The position numbers were made by a program, and so were the translations under genes. Source: Bradyrhizobium sp. CCBAU 53421 (GTDB lineage Bacteria; Pseudomonadota; Alphaproteobacteria; Rhizobiales; Xanthobacteraceae). From it: DNA of 64,000 bases. The stretch covers positions 6,448,001 to 6,512,000 of the forward strand of contig NZ_CP030047.1 of assembly GCF_015291625.1 (NCBI RefSeq). Reading direction: 5' to 3'. Below the pieces are notes generated by a model that worked only from the letters and a program-made list of their open reading frames with translations, did no database searches and was not told the origin of the DNA. Position 1 is the stretch's first letter. Each line of letters opens with the position of its first letter. This document shows, piece by piece, positions 29,701 through 36,959 of this stretch.

Positions 29701-30341
29701 TCGCGGATGCAGGTCAGCACGTCCTGCAGCGGGCGGCGCGCGGGATGGTGATAGAGCACCTCGTTGGTGGCGAGCAGCGGCACGCCGGCCTCCGTGGCGA
29801 GGCCATGCAGCCGCGCCAGACGGCGCCTGTCGTCGCCGCGATGGAGCAGGCTTGCGGCGAGCCAGACGCCGTCGGCGGCGCTCGCTTTCAGTTGCGCGAG
29901 CAGACCAAGCGCTTTCTCCGCTTCGAAACGATGCGGCAGCGCCAGCACCAAAAGCTGGCCTTCGGCGAAATCGACGAGATCGGACAGGCTAAGACGGCAG
30001 TCGCCCTTCTCGATCCGCTCGCTGCCGCCGCCGCGCTTACCGCGGGTGAGCAGCTGGCACAGCCGGCCATAGGCGGCGCGGTCGCGCGGATAGACCAGGA
30101 TATCGGGCGTGCCGTCGATGAAGACGATGCGGGCGCCGATCAGAAGCTTTGGCGGATGGGCGACCTTCTCGCTGTCGAGCTCCTTCCAGGCGCGCACCAC
30201 GCCGGCCAGCGTGTTGTGATCGGCAAGCCCGATCACGGGGATCTTCAGTTCGCTCGCCTGATGCACATAGGCGCGCGGATCGGAGCCGCCGCGCAGGAAG
30301 GAGAAATTGGTCGTGATGCCAATCTCGGCATAGTCGGGCAT
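26757..30341 (-). CDS. dnaE2: error-prone DNA polymerase DnaE2 (ImuC) with an in-frame repeat insertion
   Basis: A 1194-residue C-family polymerase, the catalytic subunit of the ImuA-ImuB-DnaE2 translesion mutasome. It starts MPDYAEIGITTNFSFLRGGS with the PHP domain (GLADHNTLAG). The palm acidic motif is PPDIDVDFEHSRRE (Asp387 and Asp389), and it keeps QDRLDTYVPIGNAAM, GVFQVESRAQMNMLPRLKP and GYGFPESHAASFAQ-like elements (here GSYGFPESHAASFAQ). The C-terminus has the OB fold and ends PRNVRILPPSRDFH as usual. Residues of about 859-896 (SLPPCGGGLGRGVS ... LPLSPTLPRKGGESP) are translated from a palindromic repeat between the HWLDEDEERLK motif and EQDWADRIVAARNRRPF. This makes the protein longer than typical. 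The start at 30341 avoids an upstream repeat. Expression is probably LexA-controlled from upstream of imuA. Confidence 0.95.
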   Translation of the reverse strand: MPDYAEIGITTNFSFLRGGSDPRAYVHQASELKIPVIGLADHNTLAGVVRAWKELDSEKVAHPPKLLIGARIVFIDGTPDILVYPRDRAAYGRLCQLLTRGKRGGGSERIEKGDCRLSLSDLVDFAEGQLLVLALPHRFEAEKALGLLAQLKASAADGVWLAASLLHRGDDRRRLARLHGLATEAGVPLLATNEVLYHHPARRPLQDVLTCIREKTTIEAVGRRLEANAERHLKPAHEMIRLFRDLPDAITETMRFAERISFSLDQLKYQYPDEPVPPGKTAQQHLEDLTWAGVDKYFGGEIDEKLRATLNKELALIAELKYAHYFLTVHDIVHYARSQNILCQGRGSAANSAVCYVLGVTSVDPTKVDLLFERFISKERLEPPDIDVDFEHSRREEVMQYVYRRYGRHRAAIIATIIHYRPRSAIRDVGKALGLTEDVTAALADTVWGSWGKGLNDMQVRQAGLDPKNAMINLAVELATELIEFPRHLSQHVGGYVLTQDRLDTYVPIGNAAMDDRTFIEWDKDDVDALHMMKVDVLALGMLTCIRKCFDLIDDHKGKRWELASVPQDDKEVYDMLCRGESLGVFQVESRAQMNMLPRLKPRTFYDLVIEVAIVRPGPIQGDMVHPYLRRRNGQEKVSYPSPAPDRGDKNELYNVLHKTLGVPLFQEQAMRIAIEAAHFTSEEANGLRRSMATFRNLGTIGSYEEKLVGNMVARGYDPDFARSCFDQIKGFGSYGFPESHAASFAQLVYISSWLKHHHPDAFCCGLLNSQPMGFYAPAQIVGDARKNGVTVREVDVSFSFAQNTLEERDGKYCAVRLGFRQIDGFHWLDEDEERLKALQSRRSARSVNVHESGRHEWAGSLPPCGGGLGRGVSRTGGGRGLPLSPTLPRKGGESPTTSRAALDQMPASMVHVNKTTQVREVEQDWADRIVAARNRRPFTSLEDFARDTALPKRALILLADADAFRSLGLDRREALWAVRRLPDDVPLPLFEAATAREQPDEGAKPLPEMPRPEQVVADYQTIRLSLKGHPMEFLREMFTKERVVACHTINRSNDRRRVSCAGVVLVRQRPGSAKGVVFMTLEDETGIANIVVWPKVMEQYRKEVMGARLILVEGYIQSSPEGVTHLVAQRMTDRSHDLIGLANESLSRKHPMPAGPALIEPLNDDRRDHGDNSPQKIRHPRNVRILPPSRDFH
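27655..27765. repeat. 111-nt palindromic repeat inside dnaE2
   Basis: The ends CTCTCCCCCCTTGCGGGGGA and its near-complement TCCCCCGCAAGGGGGGAGGG pair, and the inner GAGAGAGGGGTAAGCC pairs with GGCTCACCCCTCTCC, making one long imperfect hairpin. The length is exactly 37 codons, and all frames used by the gene stay open. A related copy in opposite orientation lies in imuB at 31925-32058. Confidence 0.85.
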
Positions 30342-30355
30342 CAGATTCTCGTTTT

Positions 30356-30403
30356 GACGCGTTTTCTTCACGCGAACCGGCTCCCACTTCGCTCGCAAAC
30401 GCT
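30356..30403. repeat. palindromic repeat in the imuB-dnaE2 gap
   Basis: GCGTTTTCTTCACGCGAACC, then CTCCCACTTCGCTC and CAAACGC, has complementary ends (GCGTTTTC with GCAAACGC) and an inner ACGCGAA/TTCGCTC-type pairing. It is the same family as 47730-47776. It fills most of the 67-nt gap between imuB and dnaE2. Confidence 0.7.
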
Positions 30404-30408
30404 CTGCT

Positions 30409-32214
30409 TCATGCGAACAGCCCGTGCACATACCAGTTGGCGGGAACGGGCTTACCCTCTTCGTCGCGCAGCTCGCTCTCGTAGAGGCCGTCGCGAAAGA
30501 TCCAGAAGCGCTGGCCCTCGGTGTCCTCGACGCGGAAGTAATCGCGCGTCAGCGACGCGCCGTCCTGCTTCCACCATTCCATCGCGATCCGTTCGGGGCC
30601 CTCGACCCGCGCCACCGCATGCAGGGCGCGCCGCCAGGTGAACTGGTGCGGCGGACCGTCAGGCACGCTCGCGAACGGCACCTTGATCGGCTCGGGCCGC
30701 TCGAACAGCCGCAAGGGCCGCAGCGGCGGCTCGCCGGCGACGCGCTCCGGCCAGGCAGCCGCGCCCGCCGCGGCCAGATGATGCTGCGCCGGCAGCGCGA
30801 GCGCAGCGCGCTCGGGGATGTGGCTCTCCAGCGGCAGATGCACGACGACGCGCTTTCCCCCGATGCGGGCTGCGATGCGGTCGATCAGCGCCGAGAGCTC
30901 GTCATTGTCGTGCACTGACGTGTCGAGGTCGCGCTGCTGCTGCACCACGATCTCGGTCCGCCCCGCGGCGAGGCGGATGAGATCGAAACCGAAGCCAGGA
31001 TCGAGGGGATCGTTGAGCGCATCGAGCCGCTCGCGGAACAGGCGGTCGATCATCTCCGGCCGCGTCACCGGCCGCCCGGTCTCGACCATGATCGTGCGCA
31101 CCGCGCCGTCGGTGCGGAAGAAGCTCGCCTCCAGCTGCCGCGCGCCCTTGCCCTGCTTGTCCATCGCCGCGACCAGCATCCTGGCGAGGCTTGAGAGCGT
31201 CAGCGCGATCACGGTGTCGGTCGCGATCGGCTCGGGGAAGCGTTTCTCGACGATGTAATCGGGCAGTGGCTTGCGCGGGCTGATCGGAGCATCGCCCCGC
31301 CCGAGCGCTTGGTTGAGCAAGGTCGTGAAGGCTGCGCCGAACCGTGCCGAGATCTCGTGCGGCGCGCGCGTGGCGACATCGCCGATGGTCTTCAGGCCGG
31401 CGCGGCGCAGGCCGGTGGTGATCGTGGCATCGGCGCCGAGCGCCGACACCGGCAGCGGGCCGACCGCCTCCGCTTCCGCGCCGCTGGCTATGATCTGCCC
31501 CGAGGCATAGCGCGTCAGCGTGCGCGCCGCGATCGAGGTGCCTGATATCGCCGCGCTGACGGCAAAGCCGCGCCGGTTCAGCGCATTGATGACGATCTGC
31601 AGCAGCGCCCGCTCGCCGCCGAACAGATGCGCGCAGCCGGTGATGTCGAGGAACAGGCCGTAAGGTGGATCGAGCGCGACCAGCGGCGTGAAGCGGTCGC
31701 ACCAATCGGCGATGTCGTTCAGCGTCTTCAGATCGGCGGCGGGATCGGCGTCGTAGACCGTGAGCTCCGGGCAGATCGCCCGCGCATTGGCGAGCGGCAG
31801 CCCGATCGACAGCCCGGCCCGCACCGCCGCCTCGTCGACGGCGTGCAGCAGGATGGCGTTGTGGTCCTTTGCGACCACGACGCTGGGGAGGACGTTGCTA
31901 TTCGTAAGGGACGCATGGGCAGATGGGTTCCCTCCCCCCTTGCGGGGTCCGAGGCGAGCGGAGCTCGCTCTCGAGGTTAGGGAGAGGGGTGAGCCGCATA
32001 CGCCGGCGTCTGTGGTACCCCTCTCTCCAACTCTCCCCCGCAAGGGGGGAGAGAGCCCGACCAATGTGCTCGCCTCACTTGAAAGTTCATCCACCTCCCG
32101 CGCATCAGCTTGCGAGGCGATGTCCTGCGCGAGCTTGCGCTTGATGCGGTCGATGGGCAGGCGTGGCAGCCACAGGCTGAGGATACGCCGACGGTTCACT
32201 GAATTGGCACTCAT
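30409..32214 (-). CDS. imuB: ImuB, Y-family polymerase-like mutasome hub, with an in-frame repeat insertion
   Basis: A 601-residue Y-family-like protein. The start MSANSVNRRRILSLWLPRLP matches alphaproteobacterial ImuB, followed by VVVAKDHNAILLHAVDEAAV, GLPLANARAICPEL, DIADWCDRFTPLVALDPPYG, LFLDITGCAHLFGGE and AAISGTSIAARTLTRYA. The C-terminal part binds partners (WWKQDGASLTRDYFRVED). ImuB proteins lack the catalytic acidic set and act as a hub linking the beta clamp, ImuA and DnaE2; that is family knowledge. Residues of about 53-97 are encoded by a palindromic repeat inserted between the N-terminal beta strand region (LPIDRIKRKL) and VVVAKDHN, an unusual extension. The start overlaps the imuA 3' end by 110 nt. 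Confidence 0.93.
   Translation of the reverse strand: MSANSVNRRRILSLWLPRLPIDRIKRKLAQDIASQADAREVDELSSEASTLVGLSPPLRGRVGERGTTDAGVCGSPLSLTSRASSARLGPRKGGGNPSAHASLTNSNVLPSVVVAKDHNAILLHAVDEAAVRAGLSIGLPLANARAICPELTVYDADPAADLKTLNDIADWCDRFTPLVALDPPYGLFLDITGCAHLFGGERALLQIVINALNRRGFAVSAAISGTSIAARTLTRYASGQIIASGAEAEAVGPLPVSALGADATITTGLRRAGLKTIGDVATRAPHEISARFGAAFTTLLNQALGRGDAPISPRKPLPDYIVEKRFPEPIATDTVIALTLSSLARMLVAAMDKQGKGARQLEASFFRTDGAVRTIMVETGRPVTRPEMIDRLFRERLDALNDPLDPGFGFDLIRLAAGRTEIVVQQQRDLDTSVHDNDELSALIDRIAARIGGKRVVVHLPLESHIPERAALALPAQHHLAAAGAAAWPERVAGEPPLRPLRLFERPEPIKVPFASVPDGPPHQFTWRRALHAVARVEGPERIAMEWWKQDGASLTRDYFRVEDTEGQRFWIFRDGLYESELRDEEGKPVPANWYVHGLFA
31925..32058. repeat. 134-nt palindromic repeat inside imuB, with nested small palindrome
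   Basis: Same family as the dnaE2 copy but inverted: TCCCTCCCCCCTTGCGGGG at one end and CTCTCCCCCGCAAGGGGGGA at the other, with GGGAGAGGGGTGAGCC and TACCCCTCTCTCC inside. One arm is interrupted by a second small palindrome (31949-31975, CGAGGCGAGC-GGA-GCTCGCTCTCG). It is read in a different frame from the dnaE2 copy, and no stop is introduced. Confidence 0.85.
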
Positions 32215-32899
32215 CACATTTCCATTCCATGATCCATCGCCCGACCGGGCCATGACGGTTGCGCACGAGTTCGGCCTCGAAGCGCGGCGCGCCCCAGGCG
32301 CTTGCGGCATTGCCGGGCGGCGAATGCGCCGCGCGCACGATCCAGCGCGTCTCCGCAGTCGAGGGGATCGGCGTGGCCGCGATCCGCAGCACCAGCGCGG
32401 TGACGCCGGAGGCCTGTGCGGCCAGGGTCAGTTTGCGGCTGGCGACGAGATCGAGCTGGCGCACATCGCCCCAGATCTCGAGCACGACAGCGCCGAGCGC
32501 ATCGCAGGCGAGCGCGTCGGCCGCAGTGCGCAGAGCGCCATCGACATCGGCGGCGCGCACCGTGACCAGGAGGCGCGGATCGAGGCCGAGCTCGGCGAGC
32601 CCGCGCATCGACAGCGCGCCGTTCTCGCGATCGGAAAAATCCTGCCGCACCCAGACCAGCGGCTTGCGCGCTGATATCCGTCCGGCGAGCCCCGCGATGA
32701 AGCCGGTCGCCGCGCCGCCTTGATGGCCGGCCGCGAACACCTCGTGCAGCGCGGCCGGCGCAAGCCCGCCGCGCAGCATCGCGTCCGCGCTCGTGTGGCC
32801 GAGCGCGATGCGGTTCGGCATCGCCGCCTCCGATGGCGCCTCGATGCGCGCGATGCTGCCGCGCAGAGACGCAAGCGTACCCGTGCGTGCGCCATTCAT
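32105..32899 (-). CDS. imuA: ImuA, RecA-like mutasome accessory protein
   Basis: A 264-residue ImuA family protein (RecA/SulA-related), part of the SOS translesion module. Recognisable parts are LASLRGSIARIEAPSEAA, HEVFAAGHQGGAATGFIAGL, PLVWVRQDFSDRENGALS, LGLDPRLLVTVRAADVDGAL and RRAALSHSPPGN-like (here VRAAHSPPGNAASAWGAPRF), then VGRWIMEWKCDECQFSEPS near the C-terminus. The start MNGARTGTL at 32899 has AAGGAG seven nt upstream; a Met six codons earlier is less likely. It is the first gene of the imuA-imuB-dnaE2 operon. The LexA box is 73-87 bp upstream. Confidence 0.93.
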   Translation of the reverse strand: MNGARTGTLASLRGSIARIEAPSEAAMPNRIALGHTSADAMLRGGLAPAALHEVFAAGHQGGAATGFIAGLAGRISARKPLVWVRQDFSDRENGALSMRGLAELGLDPRLLVTVRAADVDGALRTAADALACDALGAVVLEIWGDVRQLDLVASRKLTLAAQASGVTALVLRIAATPIPSTAETRWIVRAAHSPPGNAASAWGAPRFEAELVRNRHGPVGRWIMEWKCDECQFSEPSAYPQPVAATPAHRPHQAQARAGHRLAS

Positions 32900-32943
32900 T
32901 GCGCCGCTCCTTCCCAATCAAAATTTGAGGCCGTCACTGACCA

Positions 32944-32986
32944 GAACAGAGAACCAGGGACTGGTTCAGTTGTTCATGATATGTTC
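32944..32986. promoter_or_regulatory. LexA (SOS) box cluster between imuA and udgX
   Basis: GTTC-ATGATAT-GTTC at 32972-32986 matches the alphaproteobacterial LexA motif GTTC-N7-GTTC. Extra half-sites surround it: GAAC at 32944 and 32951, GTTC at 32964, the last two forming GAACCAG-GGA-CTGGTTC (32951-32967). The box lies upstream of imuA (start 32899, minus) and of the divergent UdgX gene (start 33156, plus). Confidence 0.85.
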
Positions 32987-33155
32987 TAATATAAAGCTAA
33001 CAGGGCCCGCGGAGTCAATCGGATTGGTGAGCTCATCGATTCATCAGTGGAATCAATGGGATTCAGCAGCCGCCAAAGCAGACGGGCCCCGCTCTTCCGC
33101 AAGCCAGGCGCGGAAGGCCCCGGAAATGACAGCGTGACGGAAACGGAGCAATCGC

Positions 33156-34613
33156 ATGCGTATCATCGTGCTCGACAACGACACCGATTTCGAGGGCTGG
33201 CGCAAGGCCGCGCGGCGGTTGGCGATCAATGACGTGAAGCCTGCGGAGGTCACGTGGACCGTACGCAAGGACGACGAATTGTCGCCGGCATCCTGCGTGA
33301 ATGAATTGCCTGACGTGCCGCAGGCGCAGTTCAACGTCCCCGCGATCTTCGTCGAGCTCGCAAGGACCGCGATCCTGCATCGCAATGACGCGCGCTTCGC
33401 CCTGCTCTATCGCCTGCTGTGGCGGCTGCGCAGCCATCACGATCTGCTCGGCGCGACTGATGACCCCGACGTCGCCGAGGTCCACGCGATGGCGCGCGCG
33501 GTCTATGGCGACATCGACAGGATGCACGCGCAGCTTCGCTTCCGCGAGATCGGACGCGAGCGGACGGCGCATTACGTCGCCTGGTTCGAGCCCGAGCACC
33601 GCATCGTCGAGTTCGCCGCACCGTTCTTCGCCGGCCGCTTCGCCGACATGCCGTGGTCGATCCTGACCCCCGACGTTTGCGCCCATTGGGACGGGCACGC
33701 GATCTCGATCTCGCCGGGCGTCGCCAAATCCGAGGTGCCGAGCGAGGATCGGCTGGAGGAAGCCTGGCGGCGTCATGACAACGGCCTGTTCAATCCCGCG
33801 CGGCTGAAAGTGATGGAGACGCCGCAGGCCTATTGGAGGAACCTGCCCGAGGACTCGATCATTAAACCGCTGATCGAAGACGCCATGCGCATGACCAGCG
33901 GCCCCTTCATCGCACGCAAGGCGACTGAGCCGCGGAAGCCGCAGGATACGCCGATGCCCCGCAAGCGAGACAAGCAGATCCAAGACTTGCAAACCAAAGA
34001 CTTGCAAGCTCACGACACGATTGCTGCCCTGCGCGAAGAAGCTGCCGGTTGCCGCGCCTGCCCGCTATGGAAGGACGCGACCCAGACCGTGTTCGGCGAA
34101 GGACCGCAAAGCGCGACGCTGATGCTGGTCGGCGAGCAGCCCGGCGACAAGGAAGATCTCGCAGGCCATCCCTTTGTCGGACCGGCCGGGCAGATGCTCG
34201 ATCGCGCGCTCGAGGACGCCGGCATCGCGCGTGCCACGGTCTACATCACCAACGCGGTGAAGCACTTCAAGTTCGTGCCGCGCGGCAAGATCCGGTTGCA
34301 TCAGAAGCCGAACACGCCGGAGATCCGCGCCTGTCGTCAGTGGTACGAACGCGAGTTCGCCGCCATCAAGCCGGAGCTCGTGGTGGCGCTCGGCGCAACC
34401 GCAGCACAGAGCGTGCTCGGCAAGATCACTCCGATCAACAAGAACCGCGGCCGCCTGATCGATCACGACGGAACCAAGGTGCTCGTCACCGTGCACCCCT
34501 CCTATCTGTTGCGGCTGCCCGACGAGAAAGCCAAGGCGCTGGAATATCAGCGCTTTATCGACGACCTGAAAATCGCCGCAGATCAGTTGCGCAATGCGGC
34601 CCGCGCGGCCTGA
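33156..34613 (+). CDS. UdgX-family uracil-DNA-binding protein with N-terminal DUF4130 (TIGR03915) domain
   Basis: A 485-residue two-domain protein. Residues 1-255 match DUF4130/TIGR03915 (MRIIVLDNDTDFEGWRKAAR, LLYRLLWRLRSHHDLL, MHAQLRFREIG, HYVAWFEPEHRIVEF, PFFAGRFADMPWSILTPD). Residues 280-485 are a uracil-DNA glycosylase domain of UdgX type: CRACPLW (299-302, iron-sulfur ligands), GEQPGDKEDLAGHPFVGPAG, NAVKHFKF, RGKIRLHQKP, RACRQWYERE and VTVHPSYLLR. The loop KIRLH carries His382, in the place of the His that UdgX joins covalently to uracil-containing DNA. An acidic or low-complexity linker (PMPRKRDKQIQDLQTKDLQ) joins the domains. ACGGAGC precedes the start. It is divergent from imuA and may share its LexA control. 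Confidence 0.92.
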   Translation: MRIIVLDNDTDFEGWRKAARRLAINDVKPAEVTWTVRKDDELSPASCVNELPDVPQAQFNVPAIFVELARTAILHRNDARFALLYRLLWRLRSHHDLLGATDDPDVAEVHAMARAVYGDIDRMHAQLRFREIGRERTAHYVAWFEPEHRIVEFAAPFFAGRFADMPWSILTPDVCAHWDGHAISISPGVAKSEVPSEDRLEEAWRRHDNGLFNPARLKVMETPQAYWRNLPEDSIIKPLIEDAMRMTSGPFIARKATEPRKPQDTPMPRKRDKQIQDLQTKDLQAHDTIAALREEAAGCRACPLWKDATQTVFGEGPQSATLMLVGEQPGDKEDLAGHPFVGPAGQMLDRALEDAGIARATVYITNAVKHFKFVPRGKIRLHQKPNTPEIRACRQWYEREFAAIKPELVVALGATAAQSVLGKITPINKNRGRLIDHDGTKVLVTVHPSYLLRLPDEKAKALEYQRFIDDLKIAADQLRNAARAA

Positions 34614-35213
34614 GTTTCGCCAATCCAGCGGAACCGGGAACCACACTTCAACGTGAAATTGTTTCCAAACGCTGACAAATACCTACAACCTTTAATTGAT
34701 CCGTGGTACGGTGACGTGTTCCGCAGGTATCGGGCGTCATGTTCACGCCATGACGTACCTTGAGGCGGGCGCGCTGCGCGGTTTGCTAGCCCCAATCGTG
34801 CGGCGCGCCACCTCATCTCGGAGCCTCCCCTTCCTCACTCACTCCTCCCTTGCGCGCTCACGCGCGCCGTCTTTGGTTGCCAAGACTCCTGATGGCATAG
34901 ATTCCCGGTGACCTGGATTGCCGGTGATCTGGCCTCGCGAGCCCGACGCCTCGCTGCCGACATCCTCACCTCTCACACGTCTCGCTCCACGAAACCCGGG
35001 TGGTGAATTCAGTCACGATCGTTATGCGACCGGCGATCGTCTGTTGCTGAAGATTGCCACGAGGCCGCGAAGGCGCGTGAGCCTTCAATGCGTTGCACAA
35101 GAATTCGGCGCGATGTCCACCGTCGCTGGCGGCCGCCTCATTTCACGGGGCGGATTTCAATTGCCTGTCATATGCATCGATCAAAATCGGAGGCATTGGG
35201 ACAGGAGTTTACC
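34614..35213. other. 600-nt intergenic region upstream of the phosphate transporter
   Basis: No convincing gene; short frames such as 34696-34911 have poor codon character. CTGTCAT at about 35165 resembles half of a Pho box, but the second half is not convincing. GTGACCTGGATTGCCGGTGA and TGGATTGCCGGTGATCTGGC around 34908-34932 form a short tandem-like repeat. Confidence 0.4.
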
Positions 35214-36836
35214 ATGAGCGATATGGCGTTACCCGGCTCGATCGAGCCCGCCTTGAAAAAGGGGCCGGACCTCGACAAAGGCTTCCACCCCATGACGGGG
35301 ATCATTTATTTGGGCGTGGTCGCGGCCGCGCTGCTGTTCGTTGCCTACAGCATCTATGCCGACGTCGACGCCACCGGCACGCGCGTCACGTCGTTCCTGC
35401 CCTACATCATGCTGTTCGTTGCGCTGCTGATCGCGCTCGGCTTCGAATTCGTCAACGGCTTCCACGACACCGCCAACGCGGTCGCCACCGTGATCTACAC
35501 CCGCTCGCTGCCGGCGCATATCGCCGTGGTCTGGTCGGGCATGTTCAACCTGTTCGGCGTGCTGCTCTCGAGCGGCGCCGTCGCGTTCGGCATCGTCTCG
35601 CTGCTTCCGGTCGAACTGATCCTGCAGGTCGGCTCCAGCGCCGGCTTTGCCATGGTGTTCGCGCTCTTGATCGCCGCCATCATCTGGAATCTCGGCACCT
35701 GGTGGCTCGGCCTGCCGGCCTCGAGCTCGCACACCCTGATCGGCTCGATCATGGGCGTCGGCATCACCAACGCGCTGCTGCGCGGCCGTGACGGCACCTC
35801 GGGCGTTGACTGGTCGCAGGCGACCAACATCGCCAAGGCGCTGCTGCTGTCGCCGCTGTTCGGCTTCGCGCTCGCCGCGGGCCTGCTCTACATCCTCAAG
35901 ATCGTCCTGCAGCGCGCCACCCCGGCGCTGTTCGGCGAGCCGGTCGGCGACCAGCCGCCGCCGTGGTGGATCCGCGGCATCCTGATCCTGACCTGCACGC
36001 TGGTCAGCTTTTTCCACGGTTCGAACGACGGCCAGAAGGGCATGGGCCTGATCATGCTGATCCTGATCGGCACCGTGCCGACCGCCTATGCGCTGAACCG
36101 CGCGCTGCCGACGAGCCAGATCGAGCAGTTCGCCGCGCACTCGACCGCCGCCAGCAAGGTCATCGAAGGCAAGGCCGCCGGTTACAACGTGATCGGCAAC
36201 CCGCGCCCGGCCGTGACCAACTATGTCGCGCAGCACCAGATCAACGAAGGCACCTTCCCCTCGCTCGCGGTGCTGGTGCGCGATATCGGACAGCAGGTCG
36301 CCCAGTATGGCTCGCTGGCCAAGTTCCCGGCCGACGCGGTCGGCAACACCCGTAACGACATGTACCTGGCCTCCGAGGCGATCCGCTTCCTGATGAAGGA
36401 CAAGGAAGCCGAGCTGACCGCCGCCGATGTCGCCACGCTGAACCAGTACAAGGGCTCGCTCGATGCCGCGACCAAGTTCATCCCGAGCTGGGTGAAGTTC
36501 GCCGTCGCCATCGCGCTCGGCCTCGGCACCATGGTCGGCTGGAAGCGCATCGTCGTCACCGTCGGCGAGAAGATCGGCAAGACCCACCTGACCTACGCGC
36601 AGGGCGCCTGCGCCGAGATCACGGCGGCGGCGACCATTGCGGCGGCCGACGGCTACGGCCTGCCGGTCTCGACCACCCACGTGCTGTCGTCGGGCATCGC
36701 CGGCACCATGGCCGCCAACGGCTCCGGCCTGCAATGGGCGACGATCCGCAACATCGCGATGGCCTGGGTGCTGACCCTGCCGGCCGCGATGATCCTCTCG
36801 GGCATCCTGTACTACGTGTTCTACCACGTGTTCTGA
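35214..36836 (+). CDS. inorganic phosphate transporter (PiT family)
   Basis: A 540-residue low-affinity phosphate permease of the PiT family, driven by the proton or cation gradient. Both family signatures are present: GFEFVNGFHDTANAVATVIY with SSSHTLIGSIMGVG in the N-terminal half, and SFFHGSNDGQKGMGLI with PVSTTHVLSSGIAGTM in the C-terminal half. About twelve transmembrane helices flank a long soluble loop (about 310-415, including NYVAQHQINEGTFPSLAVLV), as in the longer proteobacterial members. CAGGAG precedes the ATG at 35214. A strong terminator follows at 36871-36905, so it is monocistronic. Confidence 0.93.
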   Translation: MSDMALPGSIEPALKKGPDLDKGFHPMTGIIYLGVVAAALLFVAYSIYADVDATGTRVTSFLPYIMLFVALLIALGFEFVNGFHDTANAVATVIYTRSLPAHIAVVWSGMFNLFGVLLSSGAVAFGIVSLLPVELILQVGSSAGFAMVFALLIAAIIWNLGTWWLGLPASSSHTLIGSIMGVGITNALLRGRDGTSGVDWSQATNIAKALLLSPLFGFALAAGLLYILKIVLQRATPALFGEPVGDQPPPWWIRGILILTCTLVSFFHGSNDGQKGMGLIMLILIGTVPTAYALNRALPTSQIEQFAAHSTAASKVIEGKAAGYNVIGNPRPAVTNYVAQHQINEGTFPSLAVLVRDIGQQVAQYGSLAKFPADAVGNTRNDMYLASEAIRFLMKDKEAELTAADVATLNQYKGSLDAATKFIPSWVKFAVAIALGLGTMVGWKRIVVTVGEKIGKTHLTYAQGACAEITAAATIAAADGYGLPVSTTHVLSSGIAGTMAANGSGLQWATIRNIAMAWVLTLPAAMILSGILYYVFYHVF

Positions 36837-36870
36837 TGCCGGTACCTTCGGCGCGGCAACGCGCCGGACG

Positions 36871-36905
36871 AAGGCCCGCACCTCAGGTGCGGGCCTTTTC
36901 TTTTT
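36871..36905 (+). terminator. rho-independent terminator after the phosphate transporter
   Basis: AAGGCCCGCACCTCAGGTGC continues to GGGCC, giving a GGCCCGCACC/GGTGCGGGCC stem with a 3-4 nt loop, followed by TTTTCTTTTT. It may also serve the convergent LysR gene, because AAGG precedes the stem symmetrically. Confidence 0.9.
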
Positions 36906-36959
36906 GGGTATTGCCGTCATTGCTCGCAATGACCATGGCTGGAAGCGCGACAAAGGCGC

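Noticed and set aside
30342..30431. 30-residue N-terminal extension of DnaE2
   Set aside because: It is the translation of the palindromic repeat in the imuB-dnaE2 gap; family members begin at MPDYAEIG.
28119..30641. 840-residue open frame on the plus strand
   Set aside because: Antisense to dnaE2; no recognisable domain and shadow-like composition.
34696..34911. 71-residue frame in the gap before the phosphate transporter
   Set aside because: No ribosome binding site, shadow-like composition, and no features of a known small protein.
35165..35183. Pho box upstream of the phosphate transporter
   Set aside because: Only the first half (CTGTCAT) fits; the second half is too weak and the site is very near the start codon.
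35229..36953. 574-residue open frame on the minus strand
   Set aside because: Antisense to the phosphate transporter, which has both family signatures.
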